This document shows positions 54,190-62,403 of a stretch of DNA of 64,000 nt, piece after piece (the first letter of the stretch is position 1; every line of letters begins with the position of its first letter). Under the pieces are notes generated by a model that was not told where the DNA came from, did no database searches, and saw only the letters and a list, made by a program, of their open reading frames with translations. The position numbers and the translations under genes are program-made. This stretch comes from Candidatus Blautia intestinigallinarum. Its GTDB lineage: Bacteria > Bacillota > Clostridia > Lachnospirales > Lachnospiraceae. The stretch covers positions 47,971-111,970 of the forward strand of contig DXIX01000028.1 of assembly GCA_019112635.1 (NCBI GenBank). Reading direction: 5' to 3'.

Positions 54190-54261
54190 GCTGGAAAAGG
54201 GACTTGAACCCTCGACCCCTTCATTACGAGTGAAGTGCTCTACCGACTGAGCTATTCCAGC
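54190..54261 (-). tRNA. tRNA-Thr (anticodon CGT)
   Basis: 72 bases forming a full cloverleaf: acceptor GCTGGAA/TTCCAGC, D arm GCTC...GAGC, anticodon arm CTTCA-CTCGTAA-TGAAG with anticodon CGT, and T arm with GTTCAAG. The CCA end is not encoded. It has its own promoter and terminator. Confidence 0.95.
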
Positions 54262-54281
54262 TTGTGCTTGACACAAAACAC

Positions 54282-54309
54282 ATTATACATGATTTTCAAA
54301 AAAAATCAA
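54282..54309 (-). promoter_or_regulatory. tRNA-Thr promoter
   Basis: TTGATT (54304-54309), 16-base spacer, TATAAT (54282-54287), about 20 bases before the tRNA 5' end. Confidence 0.75.
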
Positions 54310-54342
54310 GTTCTTTTTTTCATGTTCCATTCTCCTTTCATT

Positions 54343-54467
54343 ATAGAACATGCCCCTGACACTGTAAAGGACATCCGTTAAAGACCCGCGGACGAATCCC
54401 GCGTAAGATTCATGTCAGTTTGGTCCAGTATCATAACAGACTCATGCTCAGGGGCCATGTTCCCTAT
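54343..54467. ncRNA. Candidate structured RNA, class unassigned
   Basis: Long base-pairing: ATAGAACATGCCCCTGA (54343-54359) with TCAGGGGCCATGTTCCCTAT (54448-54467). Inside are CGCGG/CCGCG and GACAT/ATGTC helices. No ORF is present. An alternative partner CATGTTC at 54321-54327 competes for GAACATG. Strand is not certain. The layout (long closing stem, large internal bubble, apical hairpin) recalls 6S RNA or large clostridial RNAs such as the raiA motif, but I cannot assign it. Confidence 0.5.
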
Positions 54468-54588
54468 TCTGTTGATCTGTGGGATTTTCCGCAGCAGAAC
54501 TGCCGCGTCTTTCCGGCGGGAACCGCCGGTTTGAAGTAAGAAAAGCTTATCACATCATTCATGAAAAAACAAGAATGAATTCTTATCC

Positions 54589-55192
54589 TTATTTCGTTCG
54601 GATCATCTTCACCGGCGACCATTCACTGTAGACTTTCTCTCCGTCTATGATCTGGTATCCTCTTACATGGATATAGTAGGTCATATTGGAATGCGCTGTG
54701 GTGCAGGTCTCCCGGTACAGCTTCGCTCCCGTATCCGGGAAATCTTTGGTCATGGCTCTCCAGAAGTTATCCCGGATAGAGTACTGCACTTCCCAGCCGT
54801 CCACACCGTGCACGGTGCTGGAGGTGACCACAAAAGCTTTCTGCGCTGTTCGGCTGGTTACGCTAGGGGTAAAGGTCGGCGTTCCAAGACTTCCCACGGT
54901 CACTGGAATTTCCAGACTTGCTACCTTACACATGTCTGTCTCCGCCGCTGTAAAAATCCCAAAGCTGTATTCCGCTTTTAGCGGTTACATCAGAAGCAGT
55001 AATATTCAAGTTATATGTTACAATAGCAGGTATTACATCCTCAGGTTTACTGGAAGCAGTTACTTTAGAGTTATTGATTGAAAAAGTATCAACAGCAATT
55101 ATTCCTTCATTTGTTGCACCGCTAGCAGTCACAGTACTATCGGCAACAATCAGACTGCTGTCCGTATATATGCCCCTCATACCATTACTCAA
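54589..55192 (-). pseudogene. Remnant of a surface protein
   Basis: Two overlapping frames form one broken gene. The upstream part (to about 54975) has beta-helix-like repeats (DSSLIVADSTVTASGATN, FSINNSKVTASSKPED) as in carbohydrate-binding cell-surface proteins. A shift near 54975 then continues as EYSFGIFTAAETDMCKVASL into a fibronectin type III-like C-terminus ending VYSEWSPVKMIRTK. The 5' end is missing: there is no signal peptide or ribosome site before 55192, where an AT-rich region begins. It is a decayed fragment of a larger adhesin or glycan-binding protein. The two halves could be counted as separate short ORFs. Confidence 0.6.
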
Positions 55193-55315
55193 AAGTTTTG
55201 ATACTTATAATTAAATACGAATTTATTCTTTTTCATACAGATTCAAGCTAACGCCTTTTCAAAGAAATTTAATATTATCGTTTTAAGAACTATAGTTAAT
55301 AATACGACTATGCGG

Positions 55316-55321
55316 TATAAT
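55316..55321 (+). promoter_or_regulatory. -10 of the HTH gene
   Basis: TATAAT 24 bases before the ATG. Just upstream, ATAGT and ACTAT form an inverted repeat (about 55292-55315) that could be the HTH protein operator. Confidence 0.5.
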
Positions 55322-55344
55322 AAATATGTCAGGAGGATTAGAAA

Positions 55345-55554
55345 ATGATTTCCTACAAACCATTCTGGGAAACTTTAAAAAACTCAAAAGAAAGCACCTA
55401 TACACTGATCCAAAAACATCACGTGTCTGGTGCCACTATCGATAAGCTACGAAAGAACAAACCTTTAACTACAACTACCATTGATAATCTGTGCAGAATC
55501 CTGCAATGCAGTGTAGATGAGATTATGGAATACCTTCCATCTCACCTAGATTAG
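55345..55554 (+). CDS. XRE-family HTH regulator, small
   Basis: 69 residues, one Cro/CI-type helix-turn-helix: STYTLIQKHHVSGATIDKLRKNKPLTTTTIDNLCRILQC. AGGAGG precedes the ATG. No additional domain. It is 82 bases upstream of the Uma2 gene on the same strand, and the inverted repeat overlapping its promoter suggests autoregulation. Such tiny XRE proteins are common in mobile or defence-related islands. Confidence 0.85.
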   Translation: MISYKPFWETLKNSKESTYTLIQKHHVSGATIDKLRKNKPLTTTTIDNLCRILQCSVDEIMEYLPSHLD

Positions 55555-55636
55555 ACATCCTAAAAATTACTAATTTCATTACTGTCACAGAACTATCAAA
55601 AAACAACAAGATTCCTGTTACAAGGAGGGTGATACT

Positions 55637-56179
55637 ATGCCTCTACCGCAAGAAAAACTCTACACACTCGAAGATATCTACGATCTTCCTAACGGAGAAC
55701 GAGCAGAACTGCTTGATGGGCGCATTTATTATATGGCTCCTCCCAGTACCCAGCATCAGGAAATCGCAGGAGAACTGTACGCAACCATTCGCAATTACAT
55801 CCGTCAAAAAGGCGGAGCATGCAAAACCTTTATCGCTCCTTTTGCTGTATTTCTAAACAAAGATCCTTTCAATTATGTGGAACCGGATATCTCCGTGATT
55901 TGCGATCCCTCAAAGATTGATGAAAAAGGATGCAAAGGAGCACCGGATTGGATTATCGAAGTTGTCTCTCCCAGCAGCATTTCCATGGATTACAATACGA
56001 AACTATTCAAATACCGTGCCGCCAAAGTTCGGGAATATTGGATTGTTGATGCCGTGAAAGATATGATTACTGTGTATTATTTTGAAACCGGAGAAATGAA
56101 TCGATATGGATTTTCAGACATGATTCCATCTGGCATTTTTGAAGACCTAAAAATTGATTTTACACAATTGGATCTATAA
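55637..56179 (+). CDS. Uma2 family (DUF820) nuclease-like protein
   Basis: 180 residues, PD-(D/E)XK-type fold. The visible core is YVEPDISVICDPSKID (Asp of the active site), then PDWIIEVVSPSSISMDYNTKLFKY with the catalytic E...K pair. Uma2 proteins are very common in cyanobacteria and some Firmicutes and are predicted restriction-like endonucleases; their biological role is mostly unknown. AAGGAGGGTG precedes the ATG. It probably shares a transcript with the small XRE regulator. Confidence 0.88.
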   Translation: MPLPQEKLYTLEDIYDLPNGERAELLDGRIYYMAPPSTQHQEIAGELYATIRNYIRQKGGACKTFIAPFAVFLNKDPFNYVEPDISVICDPSKIDEKGCKGAPDWIIEVVSPSSISMDYNTKLFKYRAAKVREYWIVDAVKDMITVYYFETGEMNRYGFSDMIPSGIFEDLKIDFTQLDL

Positions 56180-56181
56180 AA

Positions 56182-56216
56182 CAAAGCTCTGTGCATACCG
56201 CAGGGCTTTTCTTTTT
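56182..56216 (+). terminator. Terminator of the Uma2 gene
   Basis: AAGCTCTG pairs with CAGGGCTT, followed by TTCTTTTT. Confidence 0.7.
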
Positions 56217-56257
56217 CAACTTTTGTCTCACATATAAGCTTTTCAAAAACAACCGAT

Positions 56258-56289
56258 AAAAAAGAGATATCCTGTACAGAATATCTCTT
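56258..56289 (-). terminator. Terminator of the NimA-like gene
   Basis: GAGATATTCTG-type arm pairs with CAGGATATCTC on the minus strand, followed by U6. Confidence 0.8.
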
Positions 56290-56319
56290 AGCCTCTTTCC
56301 GCGCCAAATGCACTTTTCA

Positions 56320-56814
56320 TTATCCGAGTTTCTTTTTTGCCAGCTCAATTGCTTCTTTGCCGCTCATATGATCAATATGCATTTCCAGCATACACAGCGG
56401 TTTCCACTCCCTTTCAATGGTTTCCCCGCGGTTCTCTGCCGTATCGTTGGGCGCATACTTCAATGCCAATTTATCGATCGCATCTCTTTTTTCATCTTCA
56501 TCCGTCAATATCCGCATCGTACCGAATACAATCACACTGCGAAAATAGGACGTATATTCTTCCGGAACAATCTCATCCTGATCAATGACACAAAAGGACG
56601 CCTTTGCATTTCTGTTGATGGCATCCAGCTTGTGTCCGCTCTTGGCACAGTGGAAATAGAGCTTTTCTCCATCGTAAACGTAACTGATTGGGACGGCATA
56701 AGGATAATCCTGATCTCCGGCAAGAGCCAGGACACCGGAAGTCCCCCGTTTTAAAATGTCGGCACAGTCTTCTCTTGAGAGCGCCTGTTTTTTTCTTCGC
56801 ATTTCTCGAAACAT
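56320..56814 (-). CDS. Pyridoxamine 5'-phosphate oxidase family protein (NimA-like)
   Basis: About 164 residues, split-barrel flavin-binding fold. The N-terminal REMRRKKQALSREDCADIL is typical of the NimA-like subgroup, which includes 5-nitroimidazole reductases as well as general FMN-binding oxidoreductases. YFHCAKSGHKLD holds the flavin-contacting HxxxG region. GAGGTG precedes; ATG 56814 and ATG 56817 are both possible starts. Nitroimidazole resistance cannot be claimed from this alone. Confidence 0.85.
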   Translation of the reverse strand: MFREMRRKKQALSREDCADILKRGTSGVLALAGDQDYPYAVPISYVYDGEKLYFHCAKSGHKLDAINRNAKASFCVIDQDEIVPEEYTSYFRSVIVFGTMRILTDEDEKRDAIDKLALKYAPNDTAENRGETIEREWKPLCMLEMHIDHMSGKEAIELAKKKLG

Positions 56815-56863
56815 CATTCTCACCTCTTAGCAAAGCGGGCAGCCCCGCTTCAATTTTCTTTTT

Positions 56864-57706
56864 TCACTCAGTTTTTTGCGGCATATTGCCATTCACTCGA
56901 ACCTCAAGTCTGGAATTTGCCATCCGGATCTGATTCTCATCGAAGGCAATCTTAATCTTCTCATTCAGATTCCACCGGATCCGCCAGTACTCTTCCGTCT
57001 TGACCCAGGCACGCAGCCCCAGAATCATGGAATTATCCGTCAGCTCATCCACGAAGACCACTTTCTCCTTGTCTGAGAGAATTCCCGGTTCCTGTTCAAG
57101 CATATTCTCCAAAAGCTGCTTCGCACACTGGAGATTGGAATCATAGGAAATACCAATCTTAATCTCCAAAAGTCTCAGATCTCTGGCTGTGACATTCGTG
57201 ACACTGCTGTTGGATAAAGCTCCGTTAGGCACCACAATTCTCTTGTTGTCCGTGGAGGCCAGTGTCGTATAACAGATCTCAATCTTCACCACGGTTCCCT
57301 CGCAGCCCGTGTTATTATCGATGATGTAATCTCCCACCAAAAACGGCTTGAAAATCAGGATCATCACGCCGCCAGCCAGATTCTTCAGCCCTTCCTGCAG
57401 GCCAAGACCGATGGTCAGACCTGCGGAAGCCATGAGAGCGGCGACAGAACTTTCTGTCACCCCATATTGAGTCGCAATATTAAAAACCAGGATACAATAC
57501 AGGAGAATCTTAGAGAGAGAACAGATAAACGTATTCACACCCTTGTCGATTCCAGCCTTGTCCATGGACTGGCTGAGCAGTTTCACCATCCATCGGATCA
57601 ACTTGACTCCCACATAAAAGATCAAGATGGAGATCAGGATCTTCAACCCGAAGGAGGCAGCGTCAGGCATCTTCGTCTCCAGCCAGTCGATTATACGATT
57701 CGCCAA
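56864..57706 (-). CDS. MscS family mechanosensitive channel
   Basis: 280 residues. Three membrane segments (about 20-40, 60-82, 85-110) including the Gly/Ala-rich pore helix GLTIGLGLQEGLKNLAGGVMILI, then the beta domain FLVGDYIIDNNTGCEGTVVKIEI and the alpha/beta C-terminal domain. It opens under membrane tension to release solutes in osmotic downshock. The start is TTG 57706, 9 bases after the glgB-like stop, with GGAGG inside the end of that gene; co-transcription is likely. Confidence 0.9.
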   Translation of the reverse strand: MANRIIDWLETKMPDAASFGLKILISILIFYVGVKLIRWMVKLLSQSMDKAGIDKGVNTFICSLSKILLYCILVFNIATQYGVTESSVAALMASAGLTIGLGLQEGLKNLAGGVMILIFKPFLVGDYIIDNNTGCEGTVVKIEICYTTLASTDNKRIVVPNGALSNSSVTNVTARDLRLLEIKIGISYDSNLQCAKQLLENMLEQEPGILSDKEKVVFVDELTDNSMILGLRAWVKTEEYWRIRWNLNEKIKIAFDENQIRMANSRLEVRVNGNMPQKTE

Positions 57707-57715
57707 ACTTTATTC

Positions 57716-59968
57716 TCACTCCTCCTGCATTTTCTTTTCAATCTCTTCCTTCAGACTTTTCTTTGTCTTGGAAGAGGTTGTCTTTCTCTTTCTCTGTGCT
57801 TTTTTCGCTCCCTGATTGTCCGTCATCTTCTCCACCTTCTGGCTGTAAGAAAAGACAGAAATCCCAAGAGGCGGCACTTTCACGGTGATGGAATTCTCCT
57901 TCTCATCACATTCCACTTTCTTAGACATTTTTATTCTCGGATTGACCGCTCCCGTGCCGCCGAATTTCGCAGCGTCACTGTTCAAAATCTCTTTATATTT
58001 TCCGGGGTACGGTACCCCCACGGAATAATTCTCATAAGTCTCCGGAGAGAAGTTGCAGATCACCAGGAGCGTATCCTCCGGTTTGTCTGTCTTGCGCAGG
58101 AAGGCAATAATATGTTCTTTTGCCTTCATCAGCTGTACCCACTCGAAGCCTTCCGTCTCATCGTCCTTCTGATACAGAGCGGGCTGTCCAAGATACAGTT
58201 CATTCAATGCTTTGATATACTCTTGAACTGGTGCCGGCGCATCTGCGTCGAGCGCCTGCATTTTCTTGCCCGGATGTGTCATAAGATAGCCGTATGCCGC
58301 CCGCAGGGTCGCCTCCTTCTCCTGCTGGCTGCCAGGCAGCTTATCCAGAAATTCCTGGTAGGTTCCCACGTCCCTGGAAGCCAGTGTCAAGATATACTCT
58401 TCACTGTAAGCGTACAGCATGCTCAATGTCAATTCGTCGTGACGCCCTGCTCTCTGCTGCGGATCCACAGACAGATAATCCAGGAAATCTTTGGTCCATC
58501 CGCCGCTCCATTTATAGTCAAATCCCAGATGATCATTCTCCACAGAATCCGTCAGATCCGGCCACAATCCATCTTCCTGGGCAATCAGAAGCACTTCCGG
58601 CACTTTCTTCTTGACAATGGAATTCAGATGTTTCAGAAACTCAATGGCATCCAGATTCTCATTGGTTCCGTACATATTCGGGAGCCACTCGCCATCTTTT
58701 CTTCCATAATCCAAATACAGCATGGCATCCACATCATCAAAACGCAGACCGTCCACATGGAATTCACGGATCCAGTACCAGGCGTTGGCAATCAGGAAAT
58801 TCTTTACCATCGGGCTGCCGTATTTGTAGAGATAGGTTCCCCACATTGCATGGTATTTTCTCTGAATCCAATCCGGCTCATACAGACAGGTTCCGTCAAA
58901 CAGTGCAAGACCTGCGCTGGTGCCCGGAAATTGTGCGGGTGTCCAGTCCAGAATCACGCCGACGCCTGCCTCATGCAGGGTGGAGATCATCTCCATGAAA
59001 TCTTTTCTCTTTCCCAGCCGTCTGCTGGGTGAATAATAGGAAAATGTGGTATATCCCCTGCTTTTCTCATCCAGATATTCCATCACCGGTGTGAGTTCCA
59101 CATGGGTGTATCCCTCCTTGGACGCGTAAGCAGCCAGCTCCCTGCCCAGGCTCTTGTAATCTTCCGGTATTTTCCCGTCCGGAGCCTTCCAGGTGAAGGG
59201 ATCTGCCTCATAGATAGAAAGGGGGACATCCTTCCCCGCATATTTTTTCCTGGCTTTCATCCATTTGTCATCCTGCCATGCATAGGCTGTCTCATCTGGA
59301 ACCACAGAAGCAGTCGCCGGCGGCATCTCACTCTGTCCTCCATAGGGATCCGCCTTGAGAATGGTATTGCCGCCTTTCACTTTGATCTCATATTTGTAAA
59401 GAGCTCCCGGCTTCACTCCCGGAATGAAAAGCTCGTAAATTCCTGACATGGGACAGCGGTGCATCAATGTTCCGCGTCCATCCCATTGGTTGAAGTCCCC
59501 CACCACACTCACATGAACTGCATTCGGAGCCCACACAGCGAAGGAAGTTCCCTCCACTCCCTTATTAGTACAATAATGCGCTCCCAGTTTTTTATAGACT
59601 TCATAGTGGACACCTGCACAGAACTTCTTCTCATCTTCCTCTGTAATCAGAGAAGGAAACGCATAGCAATCTTTTCTTCTGCTGGTCGTTCCTTCTTTAT
59701 TTTCTATCAGAAACTCGTAGGAAGGAATTCGCTTGTAAGGCAAAATGGCTGCGAAATAACCGGCTTCATCTTCCTGCTCCATGACAAATTTATGCCTGCC
59801 TTTTGCAGTCTCCACTGTCACCTTCGCGGCCTCCGGAAAATATCCCTGCACCAGAACACCTTCCGGCACAATCCGAGGCTGCATCACGTCTCTTGGTGCA
59901 TTCTCTTCTCCGTAGACAATTCCCTCAATTCTCGGCCAATTCATATACTCATACGCCTGATTTTCCAT
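57716..59968 (-). CDS. glgB: GlgB-like 1,4-alpha-glucan branching enzyme, altered active site
   Basis: 750 residues: N-terminal domains, a CBM48-type module (TSFAVWAPNAVHVSVVGDFNQWDG, about 140-165), a GH13 barrel and C-terminal beta domain, then a Lys/Arg-rich tail (about 715-750). The nucleophile Asp411 in HVDGLRFDDV is kept. Other invariant positions differ: the region I His is Gln (DWTPAQFP, Q346), the region III doublet AEE reads AQE (464-465), and the region IV SHDEV reads SRDVG (531-535). The following HPGKKLLFMG block is also lost after HPGKK. GGAGG precedes ATG 59968. It may have reduced or changed activity. MscS follows. Confidence 0.85.
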   Translation of the reverse strand: MENQAYEYMNWPRIEGIVYGEENAPRDVMQPRIVPEGVLVQGYFPEAAKVTVETAKGRHKFVMEQEDEAGYFAAILPYKRIPSYEFLIENKEGTTSRRKDCYAFPSLITEEDEKKFCAGVHYEVYKKLGAHYCTNKGVEGTSFAVWAPNAVHVSVVGDFNQWDGRGTLMHRCPMSGIYELFIPGVKPGALYKYEIKVKGGNTILKADPYGGQSEMPPATASVVPDETAYAWQDDKWMKARKKYAGKDVPLSIYEADPFTWKAPDGKIPEDYKSLGRELAAYASKEGYTHVELTPVMEYLDEKSRGYTTFSYYSPSRRLGKRKDFMEMISTLHEAGVGVILDWTPAQFPGTSAGLALFDGTCLYEPDWIQRKYHAMWGTYLYKYGSPMVKNFLIANAWYWIREFHVDGLRFDDVDAMLYLDYGRKDGEWLPNMYGTNENLDAIEFLKHLNSIVKKKVPEVLLIAQEDGLWPDLTDSVENDHLGFDYKWSGGWTKDFLDYLSVDPQQRAGRHDELTLSMLYAYSEEYILTLASRDVGTYQEFLDKLPGSQQEKEATLRAAYGYLMTHPGKKMQALDADAPAPVQEYIKALNELYLGQPALYQKDDETEGFEWVQLMKAKEHIIAFLRKTDKPEDTLLVICNFSPETYENYSVGVPYPGKYKEILNSDAAKFGGTGAVNPRIKMSKKVECDEKENSITVKVPPLGISVFSYSQKVEKMTDNQGAKKAQRKRKTTSSKTKKSLKEEIEKKMQEE

Positions 59969-60056
59969 TTTGCATTCCTCCTGCCGTAATTTTGCTTTTA
60001 TTTCTTCTTTATTTTATCATCAATGCCACAATTAGAAAAGACTTTTCATTAAGGAA

Positions 60057-60085
60057 TTGACAAGCCGTGAACTCTGAGCTAAATT
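60057..60085 (+). promoter_or_regulatory. Promoter of the PfkB-type kinase gene
   Basis: TTGACA (60057-60062), 17-base spacer, TAAATT (60080-60085), about 38 bases before the start. Confidence 0.7.
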
Positions 60086-60122
60086 AGAAGCAGTGAAAAA
60101 AAGTAATTCATGGAGGTATATG

Positions 60123-61091
60123 ATGAAAAAATATGATGTGACCGCGCTCGGCGAATTGTTGATAGATTTCACAGAAAACGGCCTCAGCGTTCAGAGCAAT
60201 CCTCTTTTCGAGGCGAATCCGGGAGGAGCTCCCTGCAATGTACTGGCGATGCTCACAAATCTTGGAAAGAAGACAGCCTTCATCGGCAAGGTGGGAGAGG
60301 ATCAGTTTGGACATCTCTTAAAGAAATCTCTGGATGATGTGGGAATCTCTACGGAGAACCTGAAAATGGATCCGGAAATTCACACCACTTTGGCCTTCGT
60401 CCACACAATGCCCGGAGGAGACCGTGATTTTTCCTTCTACCGCAATCCCGGCGCTGATATGATGCTTCGCAAGGAAGAGGTTCAGGAAGACCTGATCAAG
60501 GAATCCCGTCTGTTTCACTTCGGAACCCTCTCCTGCACACATAACCCGGTGAAGGAAGCAACCTACGCCGCTTTGGACATCGCCAAGGACAATGGGCTTT
60601 TGATCACCTTCGACCCCAACCTGCGCCCGCCCCTGTGGCCATCCATGGAGGATGCCAAGAGAGAGATTTTGAGAGGCATGGAATATTGTGATGTCCTGAA
60701 AATCTCAGACAACGAGATGGAATTCCTGTTTGGAGACAATGACTATGACCGCGGTGTCGCACAGCTTCAGGAAAAATATAACATTCCGCTGATTCTGGTT
60801 ACCCTCGGCAAGGACGGAAGCTCTGCCTACTACCGCACACAGAAAGTATGTGTGCCAGGTTTCGCCAATGAGAATACCATCGAGACCACCGGAGCGGGAG
60901 ATACTTTCTGCGCCTGCTCCTTAAACTATGTTCTGGAACATGGCCTGGAGAATCTCACAGACGACAATCTCACACAGATGCTCACCTTTGCCAATGCCGC
61001 TGCCTCTTTGATCACCACAAGAAAAGGTGCCCTCAGAGTGATGCCCACAAAGGATGAGGTGCTGGATTATATCAAAGAACGTTCCCGCTAA
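60123..61091 (+). CDS. PfkB family carbohydrate kinase (fructokinase-like)
   Basis: About 322 residues, ribokinase/PfkB fold. N-terminal GELLIDF and GGAPCNVLAML sugar-site motif, and C-terminal anion-hole motif TTGAGDTFCA with the catalytic Asp. The closest type is bacterial fructokinase (ScrK), but ribokinase- or keto-sugar kinase activity is possible. GGAGG lies 4 bases before ATG 60123 and overlaps ATG 60120; 60123 is preferred. It stands alone with its own promoter and terminator. Confidence 0.88.
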   Translation: MKKYDVTALGELLIDFTENGLSVQSNPLFEANPGGAPCNVLAMLTNLGKKTAFIGKVGEDQFGHLLKKSLDDVGISTENLKMDPEIHTTLAFVHTMPGGDRDFSFYRNPGADMMLRKEEVQEDLIKESRLFHFGTLSCTHNPVKEATYAALDIAKDNGLLITFDPNLRPPLWPSMEDAKREILRGMEYCDVLKISDNEMEFLFGDNDYDRGVAQLQEKYNIPLILVTLGKDGSSAYYRTQKVCVPGFANENTIETTGAGDTFCACSLNYVLEHGLENLTDDNLTQMLTFANAAASLITTRKGALRVMPTKDEVLDYIKERSR

Positions 61092-61102
61092 AGACGGGAA
61101 TT

Positions 61103-61152
61103 AAAAAAACTGGCCCCCGGTTCATTTCAAAAACCGGGACGCCAGTTTTTTT
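61103..61152. terminator. Bidirectional terminator
   Basis: AAAAAAACTGGC pairs with GCCAGTTTTTTT with inner CCCGG/CCGGG; separates the kinase gene and the convergent serA. Confidence 0.9.
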
Positions 61153-61238
61153 ATTCTTCTGCGGTTTCGGTAAAGGCTGCGGGAAAATTTCACGCCTCTG
61201 CCGATCAGCTTCCATTTTCCCGCTCTTTTGCCAGCCAT

Positions 61239-62402
61239 TTATTTCACCACTCGGACCCTGGACACATCACTTACTGCCTTCAGCGCTTCCACAGCTGCTT
61301 CTGGAATCTTCGTCTCCAAATCAATCAGCGTGTACGCATAACTGCCGCGGCTCTTGTTGGTCAGGTCCGCAATGTTCATTCCCTCATCACCCAGAATCTT
61401 TGTGAACTGGCTGATCATATTCGGGATATTTTTGTGGGTGATTGCCACTCTGGCCTCACTCTTGCAGACACCCATGTCACAGTTGGGGAAGTTCACGGAA
61501 TTGCGGATATTTCCGTTCTCCAGGAAATCCCTCAGTTCTTTCACTGCCATCACTGCACAGTTCTCCTCTGCCTCCTCTGTGGATGCTCCCAGATGAGGAA
61601 TCACCAGGACACCTTTCTTGCCAGCCACCACCGGATTGGCAAAATCAGTCACATAACGTTTGATCTTTCCTGCCTCCAAAGCTTCCACAATGGCTTCCTC
61701 GTCTGCCAGCAGATCTCTCGCGAAATTCAGGATCACCACATGTTCTTTCATTTTAGCGATGGCATCCTCATTGATCATACGTCTGGTGCTGTCCATCAAA
61801 GGCACATGGATGGTGATGTAATCACACTGCTCATAGATCTCATCCACCGTCTTGCTGTGATGGATATTTCTGGACAGATTCCAGGCAGCATCGATGGACA
61901 GATAAGGATCGTATCCATAGACCTCCATTCCCAGAGCATCCGCTGCGTTGGCTACCAGAGAACCGATTGCTCCCAGACCGATGATACCCAGCTTCTTTCC
62001 GCTGATCTCACAGCCGGCAAACTGTTTCTTCTGTTTTTCTGCCAGCTTTCCGATATTGGGATCTTCCTGGTTTGCTTTGATCCACTCCACACCGCCGACA
62101 ATGTCACGGGATGCCAGGAGCATTCCGGCAAGTACCAGTTCCTTTACTCCGTTGGCATTGGCGCCTGGAGTGTTGAACACGACAATTCCTTTCTCCGCAC
62201 AGTCATAGACGGGAATATTATTCACTCCTGCACCGGCTCTCGCAATGGCAAGAACTCCCCCAGGAATCTCCATCTCTGTCATTTTCGCGCTGCGGACCAG
62301 AACTGCCTGGGCATCTTTGAGTTCTTCCACCTTCTGGTAGGTGTCGGGCAGTAAGTCCAGCCCCCTCTGTGCAATCGGGTTTAAGCAAGTATACTGGAAC
62401 AT
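61239..62402 (-). CDS. serA: D-3-phosphoglycerate dehydrogenase
   Basis: 387 residues, first enzyme of serine synthesis. NAD-binding motif GLGAIGSLVANAADALGMEVYGYDP (about 150-175), catalytic Arg/Glu/His (FARDLLADEEAIVEAL, ending in the ...PHLGAST block), and a C-terminal ACT domain (VAITHKNIPNMISQFT...) for regulation by serine. ATG 62402 is 1 base after the serC stop; GAGGAGG is inside the end of serC. Confidence 0.93.
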   Translation of the reverse strand: MFQYTCLNPIAQRGLDLLPDTYQKVEELKDAQAVLVRSAKMTEMEIPGGVLAIARAGAGVNNIPVYDCAEKGIVVFNTPGANANGVKELVLAGMLLASRDIVGGVEWIKANQEDPNIGKLAEKQKKQFAGCEISGKKLGIIGLGAIGSLVANAADALGMEVYGYDPYLSIDAAWNLSRNIHHSKTVDEIYEQCDYITIHVPLMDSTRRMINEDAIAKMKEHVVILNFARDLLADEEAIVEALEAGKIKRYVTDFANPVVAGKKGVLVIPHLGASTEEAEENCAVMAVKELRDFLENGNIRNSVNFPNCDMGVCKSEARVAITHKNIPNMISQFTKILGDEGMNIADLTNKSRGSYAYTLIDLETKIPEAAVEALKAVSDVSRVRVVK

Positions 62403-62403
62403 T

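Noticed and set aside
57467-59032. Plus-strand open frame (about 520 codons) opposite the glgB-like gene
   Set aside because: Antisense to a clear GH13 protein, no domain, no ribosome site.
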